The position numbers were made by a program, and so were the translations under genes. From NCBI GenBank assembly GCA_002327445.1, contig DCWA01000002.1, positions 1 to 45,924 on the forward strand: a DNA stretch of 45,924 nt. Reading direction: 5' to 3'. The DNA comes from Desulfobacteraceae bacterium UBA2174. Lineage in GTDB: Bacteria; Desulfobacterota; Desulfobacteria; Desulfobacterales; UBA2174. A model generated the notes under the pieces. The model saw only the letters and a program-made list of their open reading frames with translations, was not told the origin of the DNA and ran no database searches. Below, in pieces: positions 1 to 8,416 of the stretch. Position 1 is the first letter of the stretch; each line of letters begins with the position of its first letter.

Positions 1-132
1 TTGGGTGTGGCCAGCCTGCCAGAAGTGGTGAAGCCTGATACCTATGGCGAAGTAACGAGCACAAGCAGCCATGGGGCACCTCGGGGTTTTAGTCTCTTAT
101 GAGTTGAAATGACGACAAAACGCGCACATTTT
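1..132 (-). other. 3' flank of the 505-residue ORF, possible structured RNA
   Basis: No gene is seen here. Bases 41-48 (CCTATGGC) can pair with 68-75 (GCCATGGG, one G-T pair) around a 19-nt loop, and 27-30 (GGTG) with 77-80 (CACC) outside it, giving a nested stem immediately beyond the 3' end of the minus-strand gene. A conserved structured flank would fit an element with a guide or terminal RNA, but that is inference. The left boundary may lie outside the window. Confidence 0.3.
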
Positions 133-1650
133 TCATGCCTTCTGCGTCAACATCCCACGCAGCAAAGGGATTGCGGCCATCTCGCGAAGCTTCAAACCGG
201 TGGCGGTGGCGCGGCGTCCGAATGCCGTCAGGTAATACTTGAAAGTGCCTCCGACTTTTTTGATCAGCCCGTGTTCGCGAAGACGTCGAAGCACAGCCGA
301 CACCTGCCGGCCGCTGATCGAAAGGCTTTGCTGAAGATCCCGGTTGCGAAATCCCGATACGTTGGTGCCGCCGTCGATGATCGCCCGGAACAGCTCCAAG
401 TCGGGTCCGGAAAAAAGGTTGAAGCCGCGAAAGCTACGGTCGTTTTTGCGCACCGGATGCGACAGTTTGTCCAGGTCGCGCATGGCGTTGGTCGGATCGT
501 CGACGGCTGCTATGAAATCCAGATACCGGTGGTTGGCCGCAAAAAGAAGCCCGCGCAGATCCACCAGGCTGTAAATCGATTTCTTCAAGGGCGCCACCTT
601 GCGCGTTACGGTGCCGTCCCGGTGTTCCACCTTCCGGTGGTGCTTGAAAAAGGAGACATCGTTGGCCGTCGTTTCCACCCGAAGCACAAGGCCGTGTTTG
701 TCGTACATCTTGATGGACACGCGCCCCATGTGATGCTTGATACAGGTGCCCTCGATGCGGGTGGAGAAATTGTTGCCGATTTCGTCCCGGTATCCGGGAT
801 GCAGCTTGCGCCCGAGAAAGGTCGACACCTTGTCGGCTTTGATGCTGTGAATAGCGGTTCTGGACAATTCAGCGTACAGGTGCGTCAGATCCGCTTGCCG
901 GCGAAAAACGATATCCGTGGCGTATTCGACCTGCATCAGGCTCCAGTGGCAGGGGCTGAACTTTTCGACCACCGGGCAGTATCGAGCAGCGACCGAATCG
1001 AGAATGCGATGGATGATTTCCGGCTTGAGCCCGTCGCTGAGAACTTGCGCCGCATCCTGATCGTCGCACTGAACAAAGGTGTTGTCCAACAATCTGAATC
1101 CGATGCCTTTGTTGCGCAGCATGGCCGCCAGGGCGTTGTGGCCGTTGAAGTAGAACTGAAGCCGGAACGGTGCCCAAGTCGGCACGCGCAGATAGCACAA
1201 CCCGAGTTGGGGCAATACAAAGTAGAAGTAATAATGCAAGCATTTGGCCGTGGCGGGCTTCAGATAGGTGCGCCCGGTCTTTTTGTCGTGCCAGGGCGTG
1301 TAGCTGGCGCAAGGTTCCATCGCCGAAAACACATGAACCAACCCGGGATGCTCACCGCGGGCCAGCAGAATTTGACGAACCCGTCGCTCCTTGCGAAAGT
1401 CGTTTTTCCGGATGAACTCGATCTCAAGGCCGGCCTCGGCGGCCAGCCTCCCGGCGTTTTCCCGGATCCGGTTGCGCAGCGGTTCGGCCCATTCGGGATA
1501 ATCGAAAATCCGGATGCCGTTGGCATTGAGAAATCCGGTCATGCCTTGGGCAAAACAAATGCCGGGAATCGTGCCGGTGATGACAACCCTGTCCCAACAG
1601 GAGAGCACTCCTGCGACTTTGCCTGCGTGCCGCTGAAGAAACAGATCCAT
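133..1650 (-). CDS. Uncharacterised 505-aa protein with C-terminal winged-helix-like segment; candidate mobile-element protein
   Basis: Function unknown. The start ATG is preceded on the minus strand by AGGAGG at good spacing. The N-terminus (MDLFLQRHAGKV... followed by WDRVVITGTIPG) resembles a family I recall as recurring in many copies in deltaproteobacterial genomes; that is memory, not a search. The middle is rich in aromatic and basic residues (ATAKCLHYYFYFVLP, FRLQFYFNGHNALA). The last ~90 residues (SISGRQVSAVLRRLREHGLIKKV) look like a winged helix-turn-helix, which probably explains the MarR-like labels such proteins receive. No DDE or DEDD transposase pattern, serine/tyrosine recombinase signature or reverse-transcriptase motif is evident. 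It borders a decayed, rearranged region, consistent with a mobile origin. No clear terminal inverted repeat was found. Confidence 0.6.
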   Translation of the reverse strand: MDLFLQRHAGKVAGVLSCWDRVVITGTIPGICFAQGMTGFLNANGIRIFDYPEWAEPLRNRIRENAGRLAAEAGLEIEFIRKNDFRKERRVRQILLARGEHPGLVHVFSAMEPCASYTPWHDKKTGRTYLKPATAKCLHYYFYFVLPQLGLCYLRVPTWAPFRLQFYFNGHNALAAMLRNKGIGFRLLDNTFVQCDDQDAAQVLSDGLKPEIIHRILDSVAARYCPVVEKFSPCHWSLMQVEYATDIVFRRQADLTHLYAELSRTAIHSIKADKVSTFLGRKLHPGYRDEIGNNFSTRIEGTCIKHHMGRVSIKMYDKHGLVLRVETTANDVSFFKHHRKVEHRDGTVTRKVAPLKKSIYSLVDLRGLLFAANHRYLDFIAAVDDPTNAMRDLDKLSHPVRKNDRSFRGFNLFSGPDLELFRAIIDGGTNVSGFRNRDLQQSLSISGRQVSAVLRRLREHGLIKKVGGTFKYYLTAFGRRATATGLKLREMAAIPLLRGMLTQKA

Positions 1651-1946
1651 GGGGGGATCCTCCTTGCCAAGTCTGTTTCTACCTTACACCATCTGCGCTT
1701 TTTTCTTAAACCCTGTTTGGTTGCGGCTTGTCCGCGTTGGGGGTGGTTTCAGCGGTAAGTATGCGGGCTTCCGGCGATGCGAGCTTCTGGGATGGTGCCG
1801 TGCACTTAACCGGCGCGGAAACCATAGACTAACTGGGCGGCTACCTCGAAGGGCATTATCAAGCGCGGAACGGTCGGCTTCCTCAGCCATGCGCATGGGA
1901 TGAAGACCCCAAGAAGCGTCTTCGAATCGCATAAGACCTGTTTGAA
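1651..1946. other. Non-coding or decayed stretch upstream of the 505-aa gene
   Basis: About 296 bases with no convincing gene. Only the minus-strand Shine-Dalgarno of the 505-aa gene (just above 1650) can be supported. Short minus-strand ORFs here lack a ribosome site and any recognisable product. Confidence 0.4.
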
Positions 1947-2384
1947 ATGCTCGACACGGTGGATGGCCATGATTTGGGTCGTTTTCCCGTCCTCCTCTAT
2001 AAGCACATTCCGCAAATCGGGAAAAAACAGCCTGCATTATTGCGCTTCCATCTGCCGGGTTGGAAAAATTACGATGAGATTTTCTGGCAATCGCTCGGAG
2101 ATTACATCATCCTGGCCGTTCACCGGGTGAAAGACTTGGAATTTGATCGGCTTAGAGGCAGGCTGAAATTGGAATATTTCGCCAAGATGAAGGGGCGAAT
2201 AAAATATCCGGGCGATATCAAAGAGATAATCCAAAAAATCGCCTACCTCGTAGACAGCGAAGATTTGCCAACGGACTTCACACGGTTTCGGAGAATGGCG
2301 GAGCGGCGTGGAAGCCTGGGTGAGATGAGCAAGGAGCAGGCGGCAATCATCGGCGCCGCGTTGAAGTTCATCGAGATCAAGTAG
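1947..2384 (+). CDS. Hypothetical protein, 145 aa
   Basis: The product is not recognised. The ORF encodes a soluble protein rich in charged and aromatic residues (LKLEYFAKMKGRIKYPGDIKEIIQ) and ends in a plausible helical tail. There is no good Shine-Dalgarno before the first ATG, and base composition is less GC-rich than the core genes to the right. The true start may be internal, or the ORF may be the 3' part of a broken gene. It sits between the mobile-looking gene and the truncated rpoH copy, in the accessory zone. Confidence 0.4.
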   Translation: MLDTVDGHDLGRFPVLLYKHIPQIGKKQPALLRFHLPGWKNYDEIFWQSLGDYIILAVHRVKDLEFDRLRGRLKLEYFAKMKGRIKYPGDIKEIIQKIAYLVDSEDLPTDFTRFRRMAERRGSLGEMSKEQAAIIGAALKFIEIK

Positions 2385-2521
2385 TGGCCGAAATCATCTG
2401 AAGTTTTCATTGACTCCGCTTCCTTTTTGGCGGGCACGTTTTCCCGGAAGGACCAATCAATCTCCACCGGAGCGACGCTGGATCCGTCTCTCCCTAGCAG
2501 TAATGGACATGTGCAATGGAG

Positions 2522-2788
2522 CTATTTTTCTTCCTCGCGGAAAAGGTCCTCGGGGTTGAAATCCGGGATTCCCTCCCGGATGAAGGTGCGCAGGCGCTGG
2601 ATGAGCTTGTTTTCGATCTGGCGGATCCGCTCCTTGCTCACCCCGTGCCGGTCGCCGATCTCCTGGAGGGTCAGGGGATTGTCCGAGAGCATGCGCTGTT
2701 CGAAGATCTCCTGTTCGTGGTCGGTGGGCCGTTCACGAAACTCGCCGATCTTGCGCTGCAGCATCTGCTCGATTTCCAGTTGGGCCAA
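2522..2788 (-). pseudogene. Truncated second copy of the rpoH 3' end (sigma region 4)
   Basis: The 88 codons match the last 88 residues of the intact RpoH encoded at 3851-4777 except at about 11 positions. The copy includes the region 4.2 helix-turn-helix (TLQEIGDRHGVSKERIRQIE) and the identical tail NPEDLFREEEK. The copy stops abruptly at 2788-2790, where the sequence switches to a moeA tail on the opposite strand. Regions 2 and 3 are absent, so it cannot act as a complete sigma factor. Its only possible start is a TTG inside the conserved helix. The differences cluster in one block (ERPTDH versus AQLNER), so it may derive from a diverged paralogue rather than a recent duplication. Confidence 0.85.
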
Positions 2789-2790
2789 TC

Positions 2791-2976
2791 GGCCCCCGGC
2801 CGGGTGGATTTCGTGCGTGTGCGTCTGGTGCCGGACAAGGCGAGACCCTGGCCGAACCGCTCCTGGGCAAGTCCGGCCTGATTCGCACCATGGTGCAGGT
2901 CGACGGCCTGATCGCCATCGACGTGAACACCGAAGGGCTGCAAAAAGGGGACCGGGTGGCGGTTTCGCTGTTTTAA
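2791..2976 (+). pseudogene. moeA 3' remnant (molybdopterin molybdenumtransferase domain IV), frameshifted
   Basis: Translation in two frames recovers a MoeA C-terminal domain: GRVDFVRVRLV, then after a one-base frame change near 2837-2843, LAEPLLGKSGLIRTMV and DGLIAIDVNTEGLQKGDRV, ending at a TAA at 2974-2976. MoeA inserts molybdate into the pterin cofactor, but only about 60 residues of domain IV survive and the frame is broken, so this is dead. It abuts the truncated rpoH copy head-on. A second, shorter moeA-like scrap borders the intact rpoH at 3.8 kb, implying that moeA and rpoH were once convergent neighbours. Confidence 0.75.
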
Positions 2977-3022
2977 AGGTGCCACCGGCCGGACGGGCTG
3001 GTGGCTGTTCTGACTCTATTCC

Positions 3023-3148
3023 ATGCTGACCGGAACTCGTTATACAAAGGATCTGAAATATTTGATCCGCTACCTGCGCTATGGCGTTAAGCCTCCGGGA
3101 ATGGCGAGCGACGAGTTGAATCTTCTTTCCCGGATGCTCACCCTCTGA
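3023..3148 (+). CDS. Small ORF, 41 aa, unrecognised
   Basis: An ATG-initiated ORF encoding a basic peptide (RYTKDLKYLIRYLRYGVKPP) ending SRMLTL. No clear ribosome binding site and no recognised family. It lies in the decayed zone and may be a remnant rather than a gene. Confidence 0.2.
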   Translation: MLTGTRYTKDLKYLIRYLRYGVKPPGMASDELNLLSRMLTL

Positions 3149-3185
3149 ATGCCTTCAGCAGGTATCTTGAATAGTTCGGCTCGCT

Positions 3186-3386
3186 GTGCGGGGGTTCCGG
3201 GAACAGCCGGCCGAACAGCGCGAGGAACTGCGCCGGCGCTGGCAGAACCTTGACCCGCAGGAGCGCAAGAAGATCCGACGGCGCTGGCAGAACCTTGATC
3301 CGGACCAACGTGAAAAGCTGCGCCGCCGCTGGAAGGAGGCAACCCCTGCTGAACGTGAAGAAATGCGCCGCCGTTGGCGCCCGTAA
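3186..3386 (+). pseudogene. Fragment of a DUF3106-like repeat protein
   Basis: Only 66 codons from a GTG are open. The product is three imperfect 15-residue repeats of the type RRRWQNLDPQERKKI, visible in the DNA as a 45-bp tandem repeat. This arginine/tryptophan repeat is characteristic of DUF3106 proteins, which are normally longer and carry an N-terminal signal peptide that is missing here. The simplest reading is the 3' end of a truncated gene. Confidence 0.5.
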
Positions 3387-3464
3387 CGGCCGGATCCATG
3401 AGGCTCAGCGCCAAAAAAGAAAGCCCCCGCCATCTTGCCGCCAGGAGATACGTGGCCGGGCCGA

Positions 3465-3615
3465 TTAGACAAGATTTAGGGGATCAAAAAGCGTTTCAAT
3501 CATTATGATCTTGTCCATTGCGGTCCCCGGAATACGGTCTTTCAATACCGGTTGGTCGTAACGGGCGATGAGCCTGGAAAGCCGGGTTTTGGCGCTATGG
3601 ATATTGAAACCCGCC
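3465..3615 (-). pseudogene. Phd/YefM-type antitoxin N-terminal fragment
   Basis: The minus-strand frame reads FNIHSAKTRLSRLI, which resembles the N-terminal strand-helix of Phd/YefM antitoxins (consensus NIHEAKTHLSRLL). The following residues do not continue the usual antitoxin pattern. The 5' end lacks an ATG in frame at the homologous position. It lies just downstream of a PIN-toxin remnant on the same strand, so the two are probably debris of toxin-antitoxin modules. Confidence 0.4.
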
Positions 3616-3661
3616 GGAGCAGAAGGCAAAAGGATGCCCGCGAACAAAGGGGCGAACGAAG

Positions 3662-3812
3662 TCAATCACGGAACAGCAGCTCGAAATCCCGAGGACTGAT
3701 GATACGGGTTCCCCGATATGCCTCGAGCACCAGCAGGTCGTTGTCACCGGTCACAAGAAAATCGTTTTTCGTTTCCTCGACACAGGCCAGGATGATGTCC
3801 TCATCCGGACCA
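3662..3812 (-). pseudogene. PIN-domain toxin C-terminal fragment
   Basis: Minus-strand translation gives DEDIILACVEETKNDFLVTG, then DNDLLVLEAYRGTRIISPRDFELLF and a TGA at 3662-3664. Acidic DxD residues, a (V/S)TGDxxLL core and a final I(L/I)(S/T)PRxF match the C-terminal half of PIN-family putative toxins (COG1569-like). The N-terminal half with the first catalytic aspartate is missing; the sequence breaks into the moeA-like scrap near 3800-3812. Confidence 0.6.
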
Positions 3813-3843
3813 TGGTGGAGGCCGACGGCCTGGAAAAAGGGTC
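3798..3843 (+). pseudogene. moeA-like tail scrap abutting rpoH
   Basis: About 15 codons read LIRTMVEADGLEKGSN, matching the end of MoeA domain IV with the VxxNTEG segment deleted. The DNA resembles 2877-2960 and runs straight into the 3' end of rpoH. It is non-functional and marks an old convergent moeA-rpoH junction. Confidence 0.5.
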
Positions 3844-3850
3844 CAACGCC

Positions 3851-4777
3851 CTATTTTTCTTCCTCGCGGAAAAGGTCTTCGGGGTTGAAGTCCGGGATTT
3901 CCTCCCGGATGAAGGCACGCAGGCGCTGGATGAGCTTGTTTTCGATCTGGCGGATCCGCTCCTTGCTCACCCCGTGGCGGTCGCCGATCTCCTGGAGGGT
4001 CAGGGGATTGTCCGAGAGCATGCGCTGTTCGAAAATCTCCTGCTCCCGTTCGTTGAGTTGAGCGCGAAATTCGCCGATCTTGCGCTGGAGGATCTGCTCG
4101 ATTTCCATCTGGGCCAGTCGATCCTCCGCCGATTCGCTCTCCAGGCTCACCAGGTCCATCCGATCGGTATCCGAGTCGTCCGTGACCGGCTGATCCAGAG
4201 AGACGTCCCACCCGTCCAGGCGCTGGTCCATCTCGATGACTTCGTCCTGGCTGACCCCCAGGCGGCTGGCGAGCAGTTTGGGCTGGGGATCGAATCCCTG
4301 GTCGATGAGCCGCTGCTTTTCCTGCTTGAGCTTGAAGAAGAGCTTGCGCTGGTTCTGGGTGGTGCCGATCTTCACCATGCGCCAGTTGGCCATGATGAAG
4401 CGGTAGATGTAGGCCTTGATCCAGAAGGCGGCATAGTAGGAGAACTTGACGTTCTTGTAGGGGTCGAACTTCTTGACGGCCTGCATCAGGCCGATGTTCC
4501 CCTCCTGGACCAGGTCGAGGAGGTTCTGCATCCAGATGCTTTGGAAGTCCATGGCGATCTTGACCACCAGGCGCAGGTTGGCGGTGACGAGCTTCAAGGC
4601 CGCATCCGGGTCGTTCTCCTCGTAGACCTTGACGGCCAAGGCGTGCTCTTCTTCCCGGGACAGCAGGGGATAGCGCCGGATTTCGGCCAGGTAGCGCTGC
4701 AGGGGGTCCAGGCGTACCAGGCTCGTCCCCGGGGCCTCCACCGGCAGGTATGCATCTTTTTCCAGGTCCGTTTCCAT
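3851..4777 (-). CDS. rpoH: Heat-shock sigma factor RpoH (sigma-32 family)
   Basis: A complete sigma-70 family protein of 308 aa, the usual RpoH length, which directs RNA polymerase to heat-shock and protein-quality promoters. Region 1.2/2 starts at DPLQRYLAEIRRYPLLSREEE. Region 2 reads NLLDLVQEGNIGLMQAVKKF with the -10 recognition helix FSYYAAFWIKAYIYRFIMANW. The RpoH box (QRKLFFKLK), which distinguishes sigma-32 from RpoD, follows at about residue 140. Region 4 has EIGDRHGVSKERIRQIE. The gene is monocistronic. A 139-bp palindromic repeat lies upstream, and a truncated copy of its 3' end sits 1.3 kb downstream. Confidence 0.93.
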   Translation of the reverse strand: METDLEKDAYLPVEAPGTSLVRLDPLQRYLAEIRRYPLLSREEEHALAVKVYEENDPDAALKLVTANLRLVVKIAMDFQSIWMQNLLDLVQEGNIGLMQAVKKFDPYKNVKFSYYAAFWIKAYIYRFIMANWRMVKIGTTQNQRKLFFKLKQEKQRLIDQGFDPQPKLLASRLGVSQDEVIEMDQRLDGWDVSLDQPVTDDSDTDRMDLVSLESESAEDRLAQMEIEQILQRKIGEFRAQLNEREQEIFEQRMLSDNPLTLQEIGDRHGVSKERIRQIENKLIQRLRAFIREEIPDFNPEDLFREEEK

Positions 4778-4896
4778 TCGCTTGCCGCTCCCACCGCGCC
4801 AGTCGATTTTCTTTTCGGTCGTTTCGGCGCTTTCCAGCCGTTTCCGCCGAAGCGGGAATCACCGTTCGACGAAAGCAACCCCGAACGGTGAAATAT

Positions 4897-5050
4897 GATG
4901 TCTTCGTAAAAAATCCGAATTGTAATCCCGAGCGCAGCGAGGGATCTCTTCGTAAAACGAAATGTATAATAATAGCGGATGGTTGAGATTCCTCGTCGCA
5001 AGCTCCTCGGAATGACAATGGCTGTTTTCGGCTTTTTTACGACGTTATCA
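4897..5050. repeat. Imperfect palindromic (REP/MITE-like) element
   Basis: Arms at 4904 onward (TCGTAAAAAATCCGAA) and ending at 5042 (TTCGGCTTTTTTACGA) are near-perfect inverted repeats. Inside them ATCCCGAGCGCAGCGAGGGA is answered by CCTCGTCGCAAGCTCCTCGG followed by AATGACAA. No ORF is present. The same core recurs at 9391-9582 and at 45851-45884, so it is a dispersed family. It occupies the divergent gap between rpoH and the MscS operon. Confidence 0.75.
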
Positions 5051-5208
5051 AATATGGATATAGACAGGGCGGCGATGATAATCAAGGTTTTCATCGCTGC
5101 CGCCAGACAACTCGCCGGGATGCCGGACGGGCCCTGTCAAAACGATGCCGACGTGCTATTATTCGTTCGGCAAGACCAGGATCGGACCACGACAACGGGA
5201 TTATACCG

Positions 5209-7764
5209 ATGACCCTTCGCAGCATCTTGACCGCGGCATTGTGCCTGTTCCTTCTGGTCGCGGGGACGGCGCCCACCGGTGCCCAGACGCCCGGCGAGTC
5301 CCCGGCGCCGGAGGCGGTCATCGATTTGAAGACGTCCCTGGCCGACGCCCTCAAGACCGCCGAAGCCCAGCGGGATCGACTAAAGGCCGAACTGGAGGCA
5401 TTCCGGCGAGAGAACCGGGCGCTGGCCGGAGAACTGGCCGCTTACCGGATCCAGTTGTCCACCTACGGCAACCTGGCCGCGCTGCCCTCCGTAACGCCCG
5501 AAGTTCTGGCGGAGGCCATCGACCAACAGCGCCGCAGCCGGACCGCCATCCAGGAGACCCTCGATCGGCTGGTGCCCCGGCGGGAAGCCCTTGCCGAGAT
5601 GGGCCGGCAAACCGAGCAGCAACTGGCCCTCAACCGGACCCAATTGGAAGCGCTGAAAAAAATGCCGGCTTCGGCGACGGAGGAAGGGCGGTGGCTGGAT
5701 CAGATCGCGGCGTTGATCCGGGTGCAGAAGGATGCGCTCTCCCTGATCGGGAAGCTCGATCCGCTGTACGCCGAGGCCATTTCCGGGTTTGAAACCATGG
5801 CGTCGGATCTGGCCGGATTGGAGCCGACCCTTGCCACCGCAAGGGATGCGGCCCGGCGAACGGCGGTGTTCACCCGCGGCGAGAATCCGATCTCCAAGCT
5901 GCATCCCACCGGCGTGGCCGCCGAGGCCCGGCGGCTGGCCGGCTTTGTCCAGTCCCTGGGCGAAGCGGATTTCTGGCGCCGCCAGTTCGCCCCCCTGTTG
6001 AACCAGGGCTGGGGGCCGATTCTGACGGCCCTGGTGCTCTGCCTGGTGCTGCTGCTGGCGCTGATCCGCCTTCGCATCGGCCTGGGGCGGATGGCGGGGC
6101 GCATCGACGAGATCCGTTATCCCTGGCGGGCCGGCCTGCTGGTCATGGTCCGGCGCACCGTGCTCCCCCTGGGATTACTGCTGTTTTTTACCTTTAACAG
6201 CGCGGTACGGCTGGAGCCGGACGCCAGAACGCTCACCGGCATCCTCGTCGCTTTTTTCTGGGTCTGGCTGCCGGGGCAGTGGCTGCGCTGCTTCTTCGCC
6301 ATGCCATTGCCGGCCCTGCTCACCCCGCAGTGGCCGCTCCTCGCCGTCGCGGCGCGGCGGCTGGTAGGCCTCAGCCGGCTGTACGCCGCGGCCCATCTCT
6401 TCCTCGCCTGGAGCATCGGCCCCTCCAGCATGATGGAAGCGGTGGCGCGAATGGCGCTGGAAGCCGGCATGGCGGCAACGACGGTCGTATTTTGGCGCCA
6501 CTGGCGAAAATCCGGCGCGGCCAGGGATCCGGTCGAATCGCGGAACTGGCGGCTCCAGGCCGCTGTCGGACTCAGCTATGTCTGGGTTCTGGCCGGACCG
6601 ATTCTCGATTTGGCCGGCTACGGCGCCCTGGCCCTGTACTGGTACGCCGGCTGGGGTTTGACCCTGGCGGAGGTAATCTGGGCCACCCTGGTGGGCCAGA
6701 CCCTGCGGGAGTTCGGCGCCCCGCCGGACGACCAGCAACGGGCCGAGGCGCCGCTGGCCCGGGCGCCGCTGCAGTGGGCCCTGCTGCGCCTGGCCTGGCT
6801 GTTGTGGGGTGTCGTTTTTCTGGCATTGCTGGTTCTCGCCTGGGGCGGTTGGCGGAGCCTGTCCCACGGGGTGGGGCAGGTGCTGAGTTATCCGTTCGTC
6901 ATCGGCGATGCGACGTTTCGCCTCAGCGGCGTATTGATCGCGGTGCTGGTACTCTTTTTCACCCACCTGGCGGCACGGTTGTGGCGCCAGGCGCTCAAGG
7001 GGCGGATTCTGGCGCGCAGCGGCATGACCCACGGCGCCCGGGACTCGGTGGCCACCATTTCGGTGTATCTGATCTGGGCCGTGGGCATCCTCATCGCCCT
7101 GCACGTTTTCGGCATCTCCACCACCTCGCTCATGGTGGCTTTCGGCGCCCTGGGCATCGGACTCGGCTTCGGGTTGCAGAACATCTTCAACAACTTCCTC
7201 AGCGGGTTGATCCTGCTGTTCGAGCGGCCCATTCAGGTGGGCGACGACATCGAGATCAACGGAATCTGGGCCAAGGTAATGCAGATCAACGTCCGGGCCA
7301 CGGTGGTGCAAACCTATGACGGGGCCGCCCTGATCATCCCCAACTCCGAATTCATCAGCAACGCGGTGACCAACTGGAGCCACCGGGATCCGTACCTGCG
7401 GCGCCATATCAATGTCGGGGTGGCCTACGGCTCGGATACCGAACTGGTGCGCCGGACCCTGCTGGAAGCGGCGGCCAATACAGCCGAGGTGCTGACCCAA
7501 CCCCAGCCGGATGTCCTTTTTACCGACTTCGGGGAGAGCACCCTCGATTTTCGCCTGCGGGTCTGGACCACGGTGGATGACATGCTGCGCGCCGACACGG
7601 CCCTTCGCTTCGAGATCGACCGGCTCTTCCGCCAGCGGGGCATCGAGATCGCCTTTCCCCAGTCGGACGTGCATGTGCGCAGCCTACCAGCCGGCCTGAC
7701 GCCGGAGCGGTCGGGGCCCGCTCCACGGCAAGACGGCGGCCCGGAGGCCGACGATGACGACTGA
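5209..7764 (+). CDS. Large MscS-family mechanosensitive channel with periplasmic domain
   Basis: The 851-aa protein begins with a signal peptide (ALCLFLLVAGTAPTGAQ). Roughly 230 residues of predicted coiled coil follow (AEAQRDRLKAELEAFRRENR), as in MscK/YbiO-type channels. Multiple membrane segments run from about residue 270 to 640. The MscS core comes next: a glycine/alanine-rich pore helix (VAFGALGIGLGFGLQNIFNN), then GLILLFERPIQVGDDIEING and IIPNSEFISNAVTNWS of the beta domain. Such channels open under membrane tension to release solutes during osmotic downshock. The 3' end overlaps the next gene by 11 bp, so it is probably co-translated with the FetAB-like transporter. A 20-residue acidic tail follows the core. 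Confidence 0.9.
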   Translation: MTLRSILTAALCLFLLVAGTAPTGAQTPGESPAPEAVIDLKTSLADALKTAEAQRDRLKAELEAFRRENRALAGELAAYRIQLSTYGNLAALPSVTPEVLAEAIDQQRRSRTAIQETLDRLVPRREALAEMGRQTEQQLALNRTQLEALKKMPASATEEGRWLDQIAALIRVQKDALSLIGKLDPLYAEAISGFETMASDLAGLEPTLATARDAARRTAVFTRGENPISKLHPTGVAAEARRLAGFVQSLGEADFWRRQFAPLLNQGWGPILTALVLCLVLLLALIRLRIGLGRMAGRIDEIRYPWRAGLLVMVRRTVLPLGLLLFFTFNSAVRLEPDARTLTGILVAFFWVWLPGQWLRCFFAMPLPALLTPQWPLLAVAARRLVGLSRLYAAAHLFLAWSIGPSSMMEAVARMALEAGMAATTVVFWRHWRKSGAARDPVESRNWRLQAAVGLSYVWVLAGPILDLAGYGALALYWYAGWGLTLAEVIWATLVGQTLREFGAPPDDQQRAEAPLARAPLQWALLRLAWLLWGVVFLALLVLAWGGWRSLSHGVGQVLSYPFVIGDATFRLSGVLIAVLVLFFTHLAARLWRQALKGRILARSGMTHGARDSVATISVYLIWAVGILIALHVFGISTTSLMVAFGALGIGLGFGLQNIFNNFLSGLILLFERPIQVGDDIEINGIWAKVMQINVRATVVQTYDGAALIIPNSEFISNAVTNWSHRDPYLRRHINVGVAYGSDTELVRRTLLEAAANTAEVLTQPQPDVLFTDFGESTLDFRLRVWTTVDDMLRADTALRFEIDRLFRQRGIEIAFPQSDVHVRSLPAGLTPERSGPAPRQDGGPEADDDD

Positions 7765-8416
7765 GGCGCCGCTGCTGACGTTTGAAGCCGTTTCCTTCAC
7801 CTATCCGGGGAGAACGGCGCCGGTGTTCCAGGACATCTCCTTCGAGGTGGCCGCCGGCCGTTTCGTGAGCGTCGAAGGCTCTTCGGGGTGCGGCAAGTCG
7901 ACCTTGCTGCGGCTCGCTTGTCGCCTGGAAGCCCCCGATGCCGGGGTGGTCCGCTTTGCGGGCCGACCGGTGGAAGCCATGCCACCGGGCCTGTTGCGGC
8001 GGCGGGTTTCCTACGTGCAGCAGACCCCGGCCCTGCTGGCCGATTCGGTGCGGGCCAACCTGCGCCTGGCCTTCGGCCTGCGCGTCAACAAGGACCTGAC
8101 GGCGCCGGACGACGACCGTCTGCGCCAGGGGCTGGCCGAGTTCCAGCTCGAGAAGGTCTCCCTGGACCAGCCGGCCCGGGAGCTGTCGGTGGGTCAGAAG
8201 CAGCGGTTGTGCCTGCTGCGGGCCATGCTGCTCGCCCCCCGGGTGCTGCTCCTCGACGAGCCGACGGCGGCCCTGGACCGGGAAAACGCCCGGCGCGTGC
8301 TGGAGATTGTCACCGGTCTCAACCGCGCCCAAGGGGTGACCATCGTGATGGTTTCCCACAACGCGGCCGATGCCCGCGAGGCCACGGCCCGCATCCGACT
8401 CGGAGGCCGCGGATGA
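7754..8416 (+). CDS. fetA: ABC transporter ATP-binding protein, FetA-like
   Basis: The 220-aa ATPase has a Walker A (GSSGCGKST) near residue 42, a Q-loop (SYVQQTP), an ABC signature with a variant LSVGQKQ instead of LSGGQ, Walker B (RVLLLDEPTAALD) and a switch His (VSHN). The start overlaps the MscS stop by 11 bp, and the stop overlaps the permease start as ATGA. Pairing with a UPF0014/FetB permease identifies it as the ATPase of a FetAB-type system, which in E. coli supports iron export and peroxide resistance. The substrate here is inferred from the family. Confidence 0.85.
   Translation: MTTEAPLLTFEAVSFTYPGRTAPVFQDISFEVAAGRFVSVEGSSGCGKSTLLRLACRLEAPDAGVVRFAGRPVEAMPPGLLRRRVSYVQQTPALLADSVRANLRLAFGLRVNKDLTAPDDDRLRQGLAEFQLEKVSLDQPARELSVGQKQRLCLLRAMLLAPRVLLLDEPTAALDRENARRVLEIVTGLNRAQGVTIVMVSHNAADAREATARIRLGGRG

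Noticed and set aside
109..1758. Long plus-strand ORF of 549 codons opposite the 505-aa gene
   Set aside because: It mirrors the minus-strand gene in a GC-rich region, has no ribosome site, and its composition (many V, Q, G, R) is typical of an antisense shadow.
2522..2788. A functional mini sigma factor
   Set aside because: Only region 4 remains, the start would be a TTG inside a conserved helix, and the 5' break joins a pseudogene on the other strand.
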